Positions 12,757-24,200 of a stretch of 64,000 nucleotides of DNA are shown in pieces (position 1 is the stretch's first letter; the number at the start of each line of letters is the position of its first letter). Location of the stretch: the NCBI GenBank assembly GCA_035771165.1, contig JAWNZC010000414.1, forward strand, positions 1 through 64,000, given 5' to 3'. A program made the translations under genes and the position numbers. The notes under the pieces were generated by a model. It did no database searches. It saw nothing but the letters and a program-made list of their open reading frames with translations, and was not told the origin of the DNA. This DNA comes from Paragorgia papillata (Eukaryota > Cnidaria > Anthozoa > Scleralcyonacea > Coralliidae).

Positions 12757-12948
12757 TTAGCCAGCATTTTTGCATATTTATTCAGCATAAGTTGTAACAT
12801 TAGCCAGCTCTTTTCTCATTATTCAGCGTAAGTTGTAACATTAGCCAGCTCTTTTCTCATTTTTTCAGCGTAAGTTGTAACATTTGATTAGCCAGCTTTT
12901 CTCATTATTCAACATAAGTTGTAATTTTAGCCAGCTCTTATTTATCAC
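12757..12948 (+). repeat. Tandem repeat, ~41-bp unit, about 4.5 copies
   Basis: Units start with ttagccagc and end with agcgtaagttgtaaca. Starts are at about 12757, 12800, 12841, 12888 and 12927. It expands a word already present at the end of copy C. Confidence 0.85.
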
Positions 12949-13095
12949 TTTGTGTAATCGGCTTACTTGTCATATGCAAACCGCTCGTGAATCAGAACTG
13001 CATGACGAAATTGTATGTATACATGCTAAATTAAGAGGTTTAATTTGTATCGACCGTTTTATTCGATTAAGTACAGTTGAATCAAAGAAATAATT
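12949..13095 (+). repeat. Duplicated segment (partner 16510-16660)
   Basis: The words tttatcactttgtgtaatcg and gcttacttgtcatatgcaaa recur at 16516-16555. Both copies can be read as similar short peptides (NRLTCHMQTARESELHDEIV against NRLTCHMQTVRDSELHHEIV). The peptide is not one I recognise, and I call no gene. Confidence 0.6.
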
Positions 13096-13539
13096 TTTCT
13101 TTACAAAAAGTAAGTTTGAAAGAAAGTAAGAGAATGGTGATGTAGAGTAGATATAACGAATTGGTAAGAATGCGTTGGCGAATCCATTTATTGCCCGCTA
13201 ATTAATATTTCCTAGTTTTATCCCAACTCCCGATAGCTCGAACGCAACTGTACTACGGGGTTCAACTGTATATCCAGAGTTAAGAAAGAGATTAGTGAAT
13301 ATTTTGGTTGATATATGCAGCAAGCTATATCAAACAACCACTTTGTTACAAAGTCGTTGCATCGGTCATGGGACATTTTTCAAATAAACTGATAACACAT
13401 TTTGGAAACCTCGTAAACTTAACCCTTTCATTCCCATCGGTGCCATTTGGCACTCTTATTTTTTACTCTGTCTGACACCAGACGATTTTACTCGTCAAGG
13501 GTAGACCTCCTGGGGTGTTAAACTCGGGTTCATTATTAA
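13096..13539. other. Spacer, no gene recognised
   Basis: Unique sequence with no motif. A short segment near 13430-13500 (cggtgccatttggcactctt) is internally palindromic. Confidence 0.4.
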
Positions 13540-14208
13540 AAGAAATGATAAATTTTGCCAATAAAGATCTTGAACATATTAACGAATGATTAAAGGTGTA
13601 CAAATTGAGTCTGGATGTAAAACAGAGTTCATGTTCATTGGGTCTGATCATAGTCTTAAAAAAATAAGAGATATACCCTACCTAAACCCTTAAGCTTTTG
13701 CATGGAAAACCATTAATAGAGTTAAGGTTACAAAATCACTAGGGCTTTTGATTGACGAAAGACTCTTGGTTTCTATTTCTAAAAAAATAAGTTCTGCTAT
13801 TGCAGGTGTACGTCAAGCTAGGCAGTTTGTTCCTAAAATACATCTATTACAATATATAATTCACTAATAAAACCTTTGTTTGAATACTGCGATATTGTCT
13901 GGGACAACATACCTTGCAGTAGTGTGACAAGGATGCAAAAGCTACAATACCTTGCTGCCAGAGTCATTACTAGACAAGGTTATGAAATCAGATCCAGTGA
14001 AATAAGGCAACAATTAAACTGGAAAATTCTTTCAAAATATCGCACTGACCATATATTAATAATGATTAACAAAGTCAGTATAAAAATAATATGGCCCCTT
14101 CATATCTGCAAGACCAATTTGAAATCTAAATGATACCTATATTTAATAAGGGAACGAGAAATGACTCTCGTTCTTCTTAAGCCACGGGCTGGATTTCTTA
14201 TAACTGGA
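13540..14208 (+). pseudogene. LINE (non-LTR retrotransposon) reverse transcriptase, C-terminal fragment
   Basis: Three forward frames, taken in turn, give the collinear C-terminal part of a LINE reverse transcriptase. They read DLEHINE-stop-LKVYKLSLDV (the stop replaces an expected Trp), then KTEFMFIGSDHSLKK, then RVKVTKSLGLLIDERLL and SSAIAGVRQARQFVPK. After these come LIKPLFEYCDIVWDN, RMQKLQYLAARVITRQGYEI, MAPSYLQDQF and MTLVLLKPRAGFL. The K-T-E-F, SLG-x(3)-DE and YCD-x-VW blocks and the QxxAARVIT segment are typical of the CR1/Jockey-like RT thumb and downstream region. At least four frameshifts or stops disable it. The upstream RT catalytic core and endonuclease are absent, consistent with 5' truncation or erosion. 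Clade assignment would need a search. Confidence 0.85.
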
Positions 14209-14273
14209 TAACTCAGTCAATTAATTCAAAACATTTTGACATCTACTAGTACGGTTAGATAAGATCAGTGGCC

Positions 14274-14520
14274 CAAGTCATTGGTCACATGGTTGCTAGC
14301 TTCCCTGCAGTTAAATATGGACCATTATACTACAGAATGCTTGAGAGGGATAAAACAATAGCATTAAAACACTCTAAAGGAAATTTTGAGGCCTATATGG
14401 TCATTTCGGACAAAGGAAAAACTTAATTGAAGTGGTGTTCACTAATTTTAAGCAAAGTTTTAAAAACATTGAGCAACCCCCAATTGATATGATACTTTAT
14501 AGTGATGCCTCAATGATTTT
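14274..14520 (+). pseudogene. DIRS-like retrotransposon RT/RNase H fragment
   Basis: From 14274 the frame reads QVIGHMVASFPAVKYGPLYY, then RMLERDKTIALKH and NFEAYMVISDKGK, ending at a TAA (14424-14426). A shifted frame continues FKNIEQPPIDMILYSDAS. This order matches the RT-to-RNase H junction of DIRS-type elements: the …ASFPAV…GPLYYR connection followed by the first RNase H aspartate in a YSDAS motif. There is one frameshift, and the rest of the element (RT core, tyrosine recombinase) is missing. It lies directly after the LINE fragment, so the two are independent fossils stacked at one place. Confidence 0.75.
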
Positions 14521-14527
14521 TTTATAA

Positions 14528-14855
14528 AGAGATCTGAAGCGGCTGCCGAAACCGAACGCAGTGTTAACAATCGGTATTAGTAGTGTTGAAATAAGGTATA
14601 CATGCAACTGCCTCGTTCAAGCAGCAGTTCAATCTTGATAAGAAAAAGACTCGGATCGCAGTGCTTTTAATAATTTCACAAATGTAAATTTGGAGTTTAT
14701 AAGTATGACTGTATCAGCAACTCACCAGACATGTTCACTTCTAATATTCTGCAACTGTTACTCAGCTCGTCGTTTATGGACTATACAGTATCTTTCTATC
14801 TTGGAAGGCGTTGGTGTAATGAGAGCCGTTTTCTTCGGACAAAGTTTTTGTGGAT
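14528..14855 (+). repeat. Duplication copy D, left half (interrupted)
   Basis: Matches 10720-11060 (gagatctgaagcg…ggaaggcgttgg…). Similarity stops near 14855 and resumes at 16316 with tatgtttccttgactga, exactly where copy B continues (11090). The ~1.46 kb between is therefore an insertion. Confidence 0.75.
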
Positions 14856-16316
14856 ACTGATTGCTAAACCATATCCGTTATGTCATGAGCGCTGTTGTGT
14901 GTGTGTTTGTACATGTGTTTGTGTAAGAATGTTTTCGTCAATCACGTGATCAACGGAAACAACCAATAGCGGATCCGAATCAGCATACTTCACGAATGGA
15001 AGACAGAAAGTTGAGTTTTGCTTCAGGTAGACATTTATGTATGTATGTATGTATGTGTGTATGTATGTATGTACAGTATGTATGTATGTATGTATGTGTG
15101 TATGTGTGTATGTATATGTATGTATGTATCTACTGTTGTTTTATACTATAAATACAAGCGTGCAGTGACTACATATATACATGCAATACTTCCTCGTGTT
15201 CATCTCAGCATCACATAGTCAAACATACAAGGTGTTTATACTATAATAATTCCGTAACGCGTTTCGACTTTGTCGCCTAAACGACAAGCTTTCCAATGAC
15301 GAAGAAACAGTGTGAGCGCTTGTTTGGCTTCGGATTAAAGATCTTTCTGAAATCTGAATGCCCTTTTAACTATTAAATGTTTCAAGTGTTCTATTTTAGC
15401 TATAAGTTTACACGCAGAAATCCAAAGTGTTAACATGATAAGCGCTGGGCCGAGATGTTAATTAAGCAATATAAGTATTATATTTTTAATGCGATTATAG
15501 GGACTTTGCAAGTTGTCAATTTGTCAATTCTGTTTTCAACGTTGTTTATGTCTCGCTCATGTTGCAGATAATTTTCAATAGTCAGCAAGTTATCAGATTG
15601 TGAGCATGAGTAATACTTTTCCAGTATTAAAATTCAATAAATCATATAAATCGTTTATAATCAGTTTGTCTTGATCGAGACAGCGGAATATTAACCCAGA
15701 TCTAAATATAGTGTAAATAGCTCAGCACCGTTTAGTGTAGATTTGCCGCCATCGAGATATGCAGTTGTAAGCGTAGTGAGCCAAATTTTCAGCCACATGA
15801 CTGATTAATAACAGTGTTCTAAAGTCACTTGTGGTCTTCTAAAAGCTTCAAGACGGAGCAATACCAGATCGATAGCACACCGCGTGGTTTCGCAAAGCCT
15901 ATCGGGATGATGCAATAATTGCAATTTGTCGACCAGAAAAATAGTACCGAAACGCCACCGAAACCTAAACTCGGCTTCCTGTAGTAATAAAAATAATAAT
16001 AATAATAATAATAATAGATAGGTAATTGAATGTCATGAAAATTTAAATATTTAGATTCACTGAAATAGTAATTTAACCTCTGAACATGTTGTAATTAGTA
16101 ATACAACCAAACATTACGTCTAAATAAATATTTTGAATAATAGAACTACCTCGAGTTTTTGCTGGGCCCTTATATATGTCACAAGATTCTCTAGTATTTT
16201 CAGTATGTTTTGGTATGTTTGCATGAAATTGAGTTTACAATCCACAATTAGTTATCTTAGACTCTCGCGTCAAATAAATACCAGTATCCGCATGTACGCA
16301 TTGCGTACCTATTTTT
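14856..16316 (-). mobile_element. Inserted element interrupting duplication copy D; inverted copy of 2275-3870/5400-5640
   Basis: The inserted block reads, in reverse, the same order as 2275-2815, 3300-3460 and 3745-3870. The left end gtggatactgattgctaaac and the right end ccagtatccgcatgtacg contain the inverted words (t)g(c/t)ggatactg(g/a) and ccagtatccgca. These are a candidate short terminal inverted repeat; the same words occur at 2301-2313 and 5631-5643. No transposase is encoded, so it is non-autonomous. The exact boundaries are estimates from where copy D resumes. Confidence 0.6.
15037..15130 (+). repeat. (TGTA)n microsatellite
   Basis: Imperfect tgta/tgtg tetranucleotide repeat inside the inserted element. 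It corresponds to no equivalent tract in the left copy, so it is a local expansion. Confidence 0.95.
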
Positions 16317-16670
16317 TTATATGTTTCCTTGACTGAAGTAGCTTGTGCAATAATCAGTGACTAAGATTAAATGCTGACTTGCGCGCAATCCATTATTGAT
16401 GACAGAGTTATTTTGACAAATTATCCGAATATGAGACGTGGGGTATGCAAGGTATTCGAAACCGATCAGTGCATATGGCGGTCTGCGATTGTCACCGTGC
16501 AACTGTGTGAGGTTTTTTATCACTTTGTGTAATCGGCTTACTTGTCATATGCAAACCGTTCGTGACTCAGAACTGCATCACGAAATTGTACGTGCTAAAT
16601 TAAGATGTTTAATATGTTACGATCGTTTTATCCGATTAAATACAGTATTATTTGTTTTATTACATTGACA
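16317..16670 (+). repeat. Duplication copy D, right half, plus the shared segment of 12949-13095
   Basis: Continues copy D with cttgactga, gcgcgcaatccattattgat and acaaatt(a/c)tccgaatatgag, then joins the segment also found at 12949. The 41-bp tandem repeat that separates these parts in copy C is absent here, so that array arose after the copies separated or was lost from D. Confidence 0.7.
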
Positions 16671-16734
16671 GGCTCACTTTTATAATATGAATTGGGTGTT
16701 AATCGGATTAGATTCTACTTGTTTCCTTACAGCA

Positions 16735-17165
16735 AAGCTTCGATATTAATCTCAGAAGGCCACTCGCTGCAATAGGGGGCTAATTATTTCTTGTAACCAC
16801 AATTCAGCTCCTATAGAGTTTATAAACCGATAAAACGACACGAAGCACCTCGGTGTTACGAAAAACATACAAGCGAAGTAATTATTACGCAAAGGGAATT
16901 GTGCAAATCATATTAGTTATCATGTCTCCTATGATTTGTGTTTCCCTGACAACAAGTCTTCGATATTAATCTCTGCAGTAGACGGCTAATTATTTCTTGT
17001 AACCACAATTCAACTCCTATAGAGTTGAATTGATAAACCGATAAATGACGCGAAGCACCTTATTTCACTAAGAACAGTTTATAAAAGCGATAATTTCGCG
17101 GTATTACGAAAATCATATTCTAAGTAATTATTACGCAAAGGGAATTTTGCAATCCTATATAGTAT
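16735..17165 (+). repeat. Tandem duplication, 220-bp period, two copies
   Basis: cgatattaatctc occurs at 16741 and 16961, and ggctaattatttcttgtaac and ttattacgcaaagggaatt(g/t) recur in both copies. Each unit carries an agtaattattacg word. No coding content. Confidence 0.8.
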
Positions 17166-17774
17166 ATCATTCCTAAGCCGAGTGTTTATACACCTGGGAT
17201 TAATATCCCCTTAACACCAATTTACCAAGATCAGTGAAACCAGCCATCACATTTTAAAACTTTTATTTCAGCGTTATATAATTGTTTCATGTCGACCAAA
17301 GTTCGATATATCAAGACATTTCAAACATTTTGTTGAAGAACGATCCCATTCTAAGTTATTCATAAATACTTCAATGGTCTCCGCCTTGAACAAACAAAGG
17401 ATCATGCCATATGTCTCTTTATACTTTTCCATACTTTAGCTTACAAACACATATAATATAGTCCATTAAATTAATAATGCTTATAGTTCTTTCAGTTTCA
17501 CAAAACATTTGAGACCACACAAACCAAGGTCATATCAAACAGGCTTTCAAAATATTGTCTGTACGCGTTGGAAAATAAACACTGACACTATGAATAAATT
17601 AACGTATGAAATGAACATGGTGACGTCATGGGTGGAGCAAAAAGCTCCACCCGCTACACCCGTCCCAGAATCCCCACTTTATATACTACTTACGTTAACT
17701 AAGTCGCGCGACGAAGTGAAAATTTGATGTGAATATATAATTTTCGTTTGTTGCACGTTGTCAAAAATTTACAA
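17166..17774. other. Spacer, no gene recognised
   Basis: It holds a CRE-like octamer tgacgtca (17621-17628), a gtggagc/gctccac hairpin just after it (17632-17650), and a TATA-like tttatata (17679-17686). No downstream reading frame supports a promoter call. Confidence 0.4.
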
Positions 17775-18225
17775 ATTAAAACCTACTGTCACTATACCTA
17801 CCCGTATGGACGGTTAGTTGCAGACATGCATGTTTAAGAGTTTCCAGCCGTTGTTCGGTTACTTGGATACAGGTCTAGGGCCATGTAATGGTCCCCAGCC
17901 TCGACCTGTCCACCATGCCCCGTGTCTGCACCTATATCACACCGATTATTTCGGTGGAAGTTTAATTACTGTAGCTTAATGGGTGGGATGGAGGGCACAA
18001 ATTTTCCTCTCTCGCTGTATTCTCGTCTCTTTGATAGGCTTGCTATCGCCCAATGCCCTGCGCGTTCCTTTGTTGTTAACCTTGGTTATAAATAATCTCA
18101 TTTAACACCAACTGTCACTGTACTTACCCGTACAGATGTTTAGGTGCAGACATGCATGTTTAATTAAGAGTTAACAGCCGTTGTTCGGTTACTTCGATAC
18201 AGCTACCCAGCCTTGACCTGTCCAC
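17775..18225 (+). repeat. Tandem duplication of about 320-bp period adjoining the main array
   Basis: The segment ctgtcactatacctacccgt…gcagacatgcatgttta…gccgttgttcggttact (17788-17863) recurs at 18110-18200 with small differences. The second copy lacks the middle of the first. The region 18226-18338 between it and the main array is unique. Confidence 0.7.
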
Positions 18226-21200
18226 CAAATGTGATATACACCACACGATATCACCCATCCAAGTAACACTCCTGGGTTTTATCACTATGTCACCTACCAA
18301 TCACACGCTGCCGAACGGCTAGTAAATAGACTCAATCTCTGGAGATGCACCCGGGTAGTCCGAAGCACATGTCAATCACTGGGTATACACCCAGGCAGTC
18401 CGAAGCAAATGTGAATCACTGGGGATACATTCAGGTAGTCCGACGCAACCGTCGATCACTGGAGATGCACCCAGGCAGTCCGAAGCCAATGTCAAACACT
18501 GGGGGATGCTACCAGGCAGTCCGAAGCCAATGTCAAACACTGGGAGATGCACCAAGGCAGTCCAAATCACATGTCAAACGCTGGGGATGCACCCAGGCAG
18601 TCCAAAGCAAATGTCAAACACTCGGATGCAGGCACCCAGGCAGTCCGAAGCAACTGTCAATCACTGGGGATGCACTCTGGCAGTCCGACGCAACCGTCGA
18701 TCACTGGGGAAGCACCCAGGTAGACCGAAGCAACTGTAAATCACTGGGGATGCACCCAGGCAGTCCAAATCACATGTCAAACGCTGGGGAAGAACCCAGG
18801 CAGTTCGAAGCAAATGTCAAACACTGGGTGCATGCACCTAGGCAGTCCAAATCACATGTCAATCACTGGGGATGCACGCAGGTAGTCCGAAGCAAATGTC
18901 AAACACTGGGGATGCGGCCAGGCAGTCCAAATCACATGTCAAACGCTGGGGATGCACCCAGGCAGTCCCAAGCAAATGTCAAACACTGGAATGCATGCAC
19001 CTAGGCAGCCCGAAGCAACTCTCAATCACTGGGGATGCACCCAGGCAGTCCAAATCACATGTCAACACTGGGGATGCTCCCAGGCAGTTCGAATAAAATG
19101 TCAAACACTGGGGATGCACCCAGGTAGTCCGAAGCAACTGTCAATCACTGGGGATGCACCCAGGCAGTACAAATCACATGTCAACACTGGCGATTCACCC
19201 AGGCAGTCCGAAGAAAATGTCAAACACTGGGGATTCACCCAGGTAGTCCGAAGCAACTGTCAATCACTGGGGATGCACCCAGGCAATCCAGGCAGTCCGA
19301 AGCAACTGTCAATCACTGGGGATGCACCCAGGCAGTACAAATCACATGTCAACACTGGCGATTCACCCAGGCAGTCCGAAGAAAATGTCAAACACTGGGG
19401 ATTCACCCAGGTAGTCCGAAGCAACTGTCAATCACTGGGGATGCACCAAGGCAATTCAGGCAGTCCGAAGCAACTGTCAATCATTGGGTATGCACCAAGC
19501 CAGTTTAAATGACATGTCAATCACTGGGGATGCTCCCTGGCAGTCCGACGCAACCGTCGATCACCGGTGATGCGCCCAGGCAGTCCTAAGCAAATATCAA
19601 TCACTGGGGATGTGCCCAAGAAGCCCGAGGCAACTGTCAATCACTGGGATGACCCGGCAATCCAGATTACATGTCAAACACTATGAATGCATCCAGGTAG
19701 TCCGAAGCAACTGTCAATCACTGGGGATGCACCCAGGCAATCCGGACGACATGTCAAACACTGGGGATGCTCCCAGGCAATCCGAAACAAATGTCAAACA
19801 CTGGGGATGCACTCAGGCAGCCCAAATCACATGTCAATCACTGGGGATGCACACAGGTAGTCCGAAGCAAATGTCAAACACTGGGGTTGCACCCAGGTAG
19901 TCCGGAGCAACTGTCAATCACTGGGGATGCACCCAGGCAGTCAAAATCACATGTCAACACTGGAGATGCACCCAGGCAGTCCAAAGTAAATGTCAAACAC
20001 TGGGTATGCACCAGGAAGTCCGAAGCAACTGTCAATCACTGGGGAAGCACCCAGGCAATCAAGGCAGTCCGAAGCAAATGTCAATCATTGGGTATGCACA
20101 CAGGAAGTCCAAATCACATGTCAATCACTGGGGATGCTCCTGGGCAGTCCGACGCAACCGTCGATCACTGGTGATGCACCCAGGCAGTCCGAAGCAAATA
20201 TCAATCACTGGGTATGCGCCCAAGAAGCCCGAGGCAACTGTCAATCACTGGGATGACCCGGCAATCCAGATTACATGTCAAACAATGGGGATGCATCCAG
20301 GTAGTCCGAAGCAACTGTCAATCACTGGGGATGCACCCAGGCAATCCGGACGGCATGTCAAACACTGGGGATGCTCCCAGGCAATCCGAAACAAATGTCA
20401 AACACCCGGGGATGCACTCAGGCAGCCAAAATCACATGTCAATCACTGGGGATGCACACAGGTAGTCCGAAGCAAATGTCAAACACTGGGGTAGCACCCA
20501 GGCAGTCCAAATCACATGTCAACACTGGAGATGCACCCAGGCAATCCGGACGACATGTCAAACACTGGGGATGCTCCCAGGCAATCCGAAACAAATGTCA
20601 AACACCCGGGGATGCACTCAGGCAGCCCAAATCACATGTCAATCACTGGGGATGCACCCAGGTAGTCCGAAGCAATTGTCAATCACTGTGGAAGCACCCA
20701 GGCAATCTAGGCAGTCCGAAGCAAATGTCAATCATTGGGTATGCACAGAGGAAGTCCAAATCACATGTCAATCACTGGGGGGGGGTGGATTTCTCCCGGG
20801 CAGTCCAACGCAACCGTCGATCACTGGTGATGCACCCAGGCAGTCCGAAGCAACTGTAAATCACTGGGGATGCCCCCAGGAAGCCCGAAGCAACTGTCAA
20901 TCACAGGGGATACACCCAGGCAATCCAGAGCACATGTCAAACACTGGGGATGCACCCAGGCAATCCGAAACAAATGTGAAGCACTGGGGATGCACCCAGG
21001 CAGTCCAAATCACATGTAAAACACTGGGATGCACCCAGGTAGTCAGAAGGAAATGTCAAACACTGGGGATGCACAAAGGCAGTCCGAAACAAATGTCAAG
21101 CACTGGGGATGCACCCAGGCAGTCCAAATCACATGTCAACACTGGAGATGCACCCAGGCAATCCAAAGAAAATGTCAAACACTGGGGATGCACCCAGGTA

Positions 21201-24200
21201 GTCCGAAGCAATTGTCCAATCACTGGGGAAGCACCCAGGCAATCTAGGCAGTCCGAAGCAAATGTCAATCATTGGGTATGCACAGAGGAATTCCAAATCA
21301 CATGTCAATCACTGGGGGGGGGGGGGAGATTCTCGCGGGCAGTCCAACGCAACCGTCGATCACTGGTGATGCACCCAGGCAGTCCGAAGCAAATGTAAAA
21401 CACTGGGGATGCACCCAGGAAGCCCGAAGCAACTGTCAATCACAGGGGATACACCCAGGCAATCCAGAGCACATGTCAAACACTGGGGATGCACCCAGGC
21501 AATCCGAAACAAATGTGAAGCACTGGGGATGCACCCAGGCAGTCCAAATCACATGTCAATCACTGGGGATGCACACAGGCAGTCCGAAGAAAATGTCAAA
21601 CACTGGGGATGTACCCAGGTAGTCCGAAGCAACTGTCAATCACTGGGGAAGCACCCAGGCAATCCAGGCAGTCCGAAGCAAATGTCAATCACTGGGTATG
21701 CACTCAGCCAATTTCAAATGACATGTCAATCACTGGGGATGCTCCGGGCAGTCCGGCGCAACCGTCGATCACTGGTGATACACCCAGGCAGTCCGAAGAA
21801 AATATCAATCACCGGGGATGCGCCCAGGAAGCCCGAGGCAACTGTCAATCACTGGGGATGCCCCCGGCAATCCAGATTACATGTCAAACACTGGGGATGC
21901 ATCCAGGTAGTCCGAAGCAACTGTCAATCACTCGGGATGCACCCAGCGAATCAAGATGACATGTCAAACACTGGGGATCCACCCAGGCAATCCGAAACAA
22001 ATGTCAAACACTGGGGATGCACTCAGGCAGTCCAAATCACATGTCAATCACAGGGGAAGCACCCAGGTAGTCCGAAGCAAATGTCAAACACTGGGGATGC
22101 ACAAAGGCAGTCCGAAACAAATGTCAAGCACTGGGGATGCACCCAGGTAGTCCAAATCACATGTCAATCACTGGGGATGCACCCAGGTAGTCCGAAGCAA
22201 ATGTCAAACACTGGGATGCACAAAGGCAGTCCAAATCACATGTCAAACGCTGTGGATGCACCCAGGCAGTCCGAAGAAAATGTCAAACACTGGGATCCAA
22301 AAAGGCAGTCCGAAACAAATGTCAATCACTGGGGATGCACCCAGGCAGTCCAAATCACATGTCAACACTGGAGATGCACCCAGGCAATCCAAAGAAAATG
22401 TCAAACACTGGGGATGCACCCAGGTAGTCCGAAGCAATTGTCAATCACTGGGGAAGCACCCAGGCAATCTAGGCAGTCCGAAGCAAATGTCAATCATTGG
22501 GTATGCACAGAGGAATTCCAAATCACATGTCAATCACTGGGGGGGGGGGGGATTCTCCCGGGCAGTCCAACGCAACCGTCGATCACTGGTGATGCACCCA
22601 GGCAGTCCGAAGCAAATGTAAATCACTGGGGATGCCCCCAGGAAGCCCGAAGCAACTGTCAATCACAGGGGATACACCCAGGCAATCCAGAGCACATGTC
22701 AAACACTGGGGATGCACCCAGGCAATCCGAAACAAATGTGAAGCACTGGGGATGCACCCAGGCAGTCCAAATCATATGTAAAACACTGGGGATGCACCCA
22801 GGTAGTCAGAAGAAAATGTCAAACACTGGGGATGCACAAAGGCAGGCCGAAACAAATGTCAAGCACTGGGGATGCACCCAGGCAGTCCAAATCACATGTC
22901 AACACTGGAGATGCACCCAGGCAATCCAAAGAAAATGTCAAACACTGGGGATGCACCCAGGTAGTCCGAAGCAATTGTCAATCACTGGGGAAGCACCCAG
23001 GCAATCTAGGCAGTCCGAAGCAAATGTCAATCATTGGGTATGCACAGAGGAATTCCAAATCACATGTCAATCACTGGGGGGGGGGGGGGAGATTCTCCCG
23101 GGCAGTCCAAACGCAACCGTCGATCACTGGTGATGCACCCAGGCAGTCCGAAGCAAATGTAAATCACTGGGGATGCCCCCAGGAAGCCCGAAGCAACTGT
23201 CAATCACAGGGGATACACCCAGGCAATCCAGAGCACATGTCAAACACTGGGGATGCACCCAGGCAATCCGAAACAAATGTGAAGCACTGGGGATGCACCC
23301 AGGCAGTCCAAATCACATGTAAAACACTGGGGATGCACCCAGGTAGTCCGAAGAAAATGTCAAACACTGGGGATGCACAAAGGCAGTCCGAAACAAATGT
23401 CAAGCACTGGGGATGCACCCAGGCAGTCCAAATCACATGTCAATCACTGGGGATGCACACAGGCAGTCCGAAGAAAATGTCAAACACTGGGGATGCACCC
23501 AGGTAGTCCGAAGCAACTGTCAATCACTGGGGAAGCACCCAGGCAATCCAGGCAGTCCGAAGCAAATGTCAATCACTGGGGTATGCACTCAGCCAATTTC
23601 AAATGACATGTCAATCACTGGGGATGCTCCCGGGCAGTCCGACGCAACCGTCGATCACTGGTGATGCACCCAGGCAGTCCGAAGAAAATATCAATCACCG
23701 GGGATGCGCCCAGGAAGCCCGAGGCAACTGTCAATCACTGGGGATGCCCCCGGCAATCCAGATTACATGTCAAACACTGGGGATGCATCCAGGTAGTCCG
23801 AAGCAACTGTCAATCACTTCGGGATGCACACCAGGGAATCAAGATGACATGTCAAACACTGGGGATCCACCCAGGCAATCCGAAACAAATGTCAAACACT
23901 GGGGATGCACTCAGGCAGTCCAAATCACATGTCAATCACAGGGGATGCACCCAGGTAGTCCGAAGCAAATGTCAAACACTGGGGATGCACAAAGGCAGTC
24001 CGAAACAAATGTCAAGCACTGGGGATGCACCCAGGTAGTCCAAATCACATGTCAATCACTGGGATGCACCCAGGTAGTCCGAAGCAAATGTCAAACACTG
24101 GGATGCACAAAGGCAGTCCAAATCACATGTCAAACGCTGGGGATGCACCCAGGCAGTCCGAAGAAAATGTCAAACACTGGGGATGCACAAAGGCAGTCCG

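Noticed and set aside
14731..15218. Forward frames rich in Cys/Val or Tyr/Met (MCVCICMYV…)
   Set aside because: They are translations of (TG)n and (TGTA)n microsatellites.
17621..17686. Promoter with CRE octamer tgacgtca and TATA-like tttatata
   Set aside because: The spacing is plausible but no exon or transcript follows before the repeats. Single short motifs occur by chance at this frequency.
21409..23133. 574-codon open frame and dozens of similar long frames in 18.3-47.3 kb
   Set aside because: They are by-products of a 40-bp unit without stops. The same peptide appears in all three forward frames, and units with indels change frame freely. There is no sign of selection for one frame.
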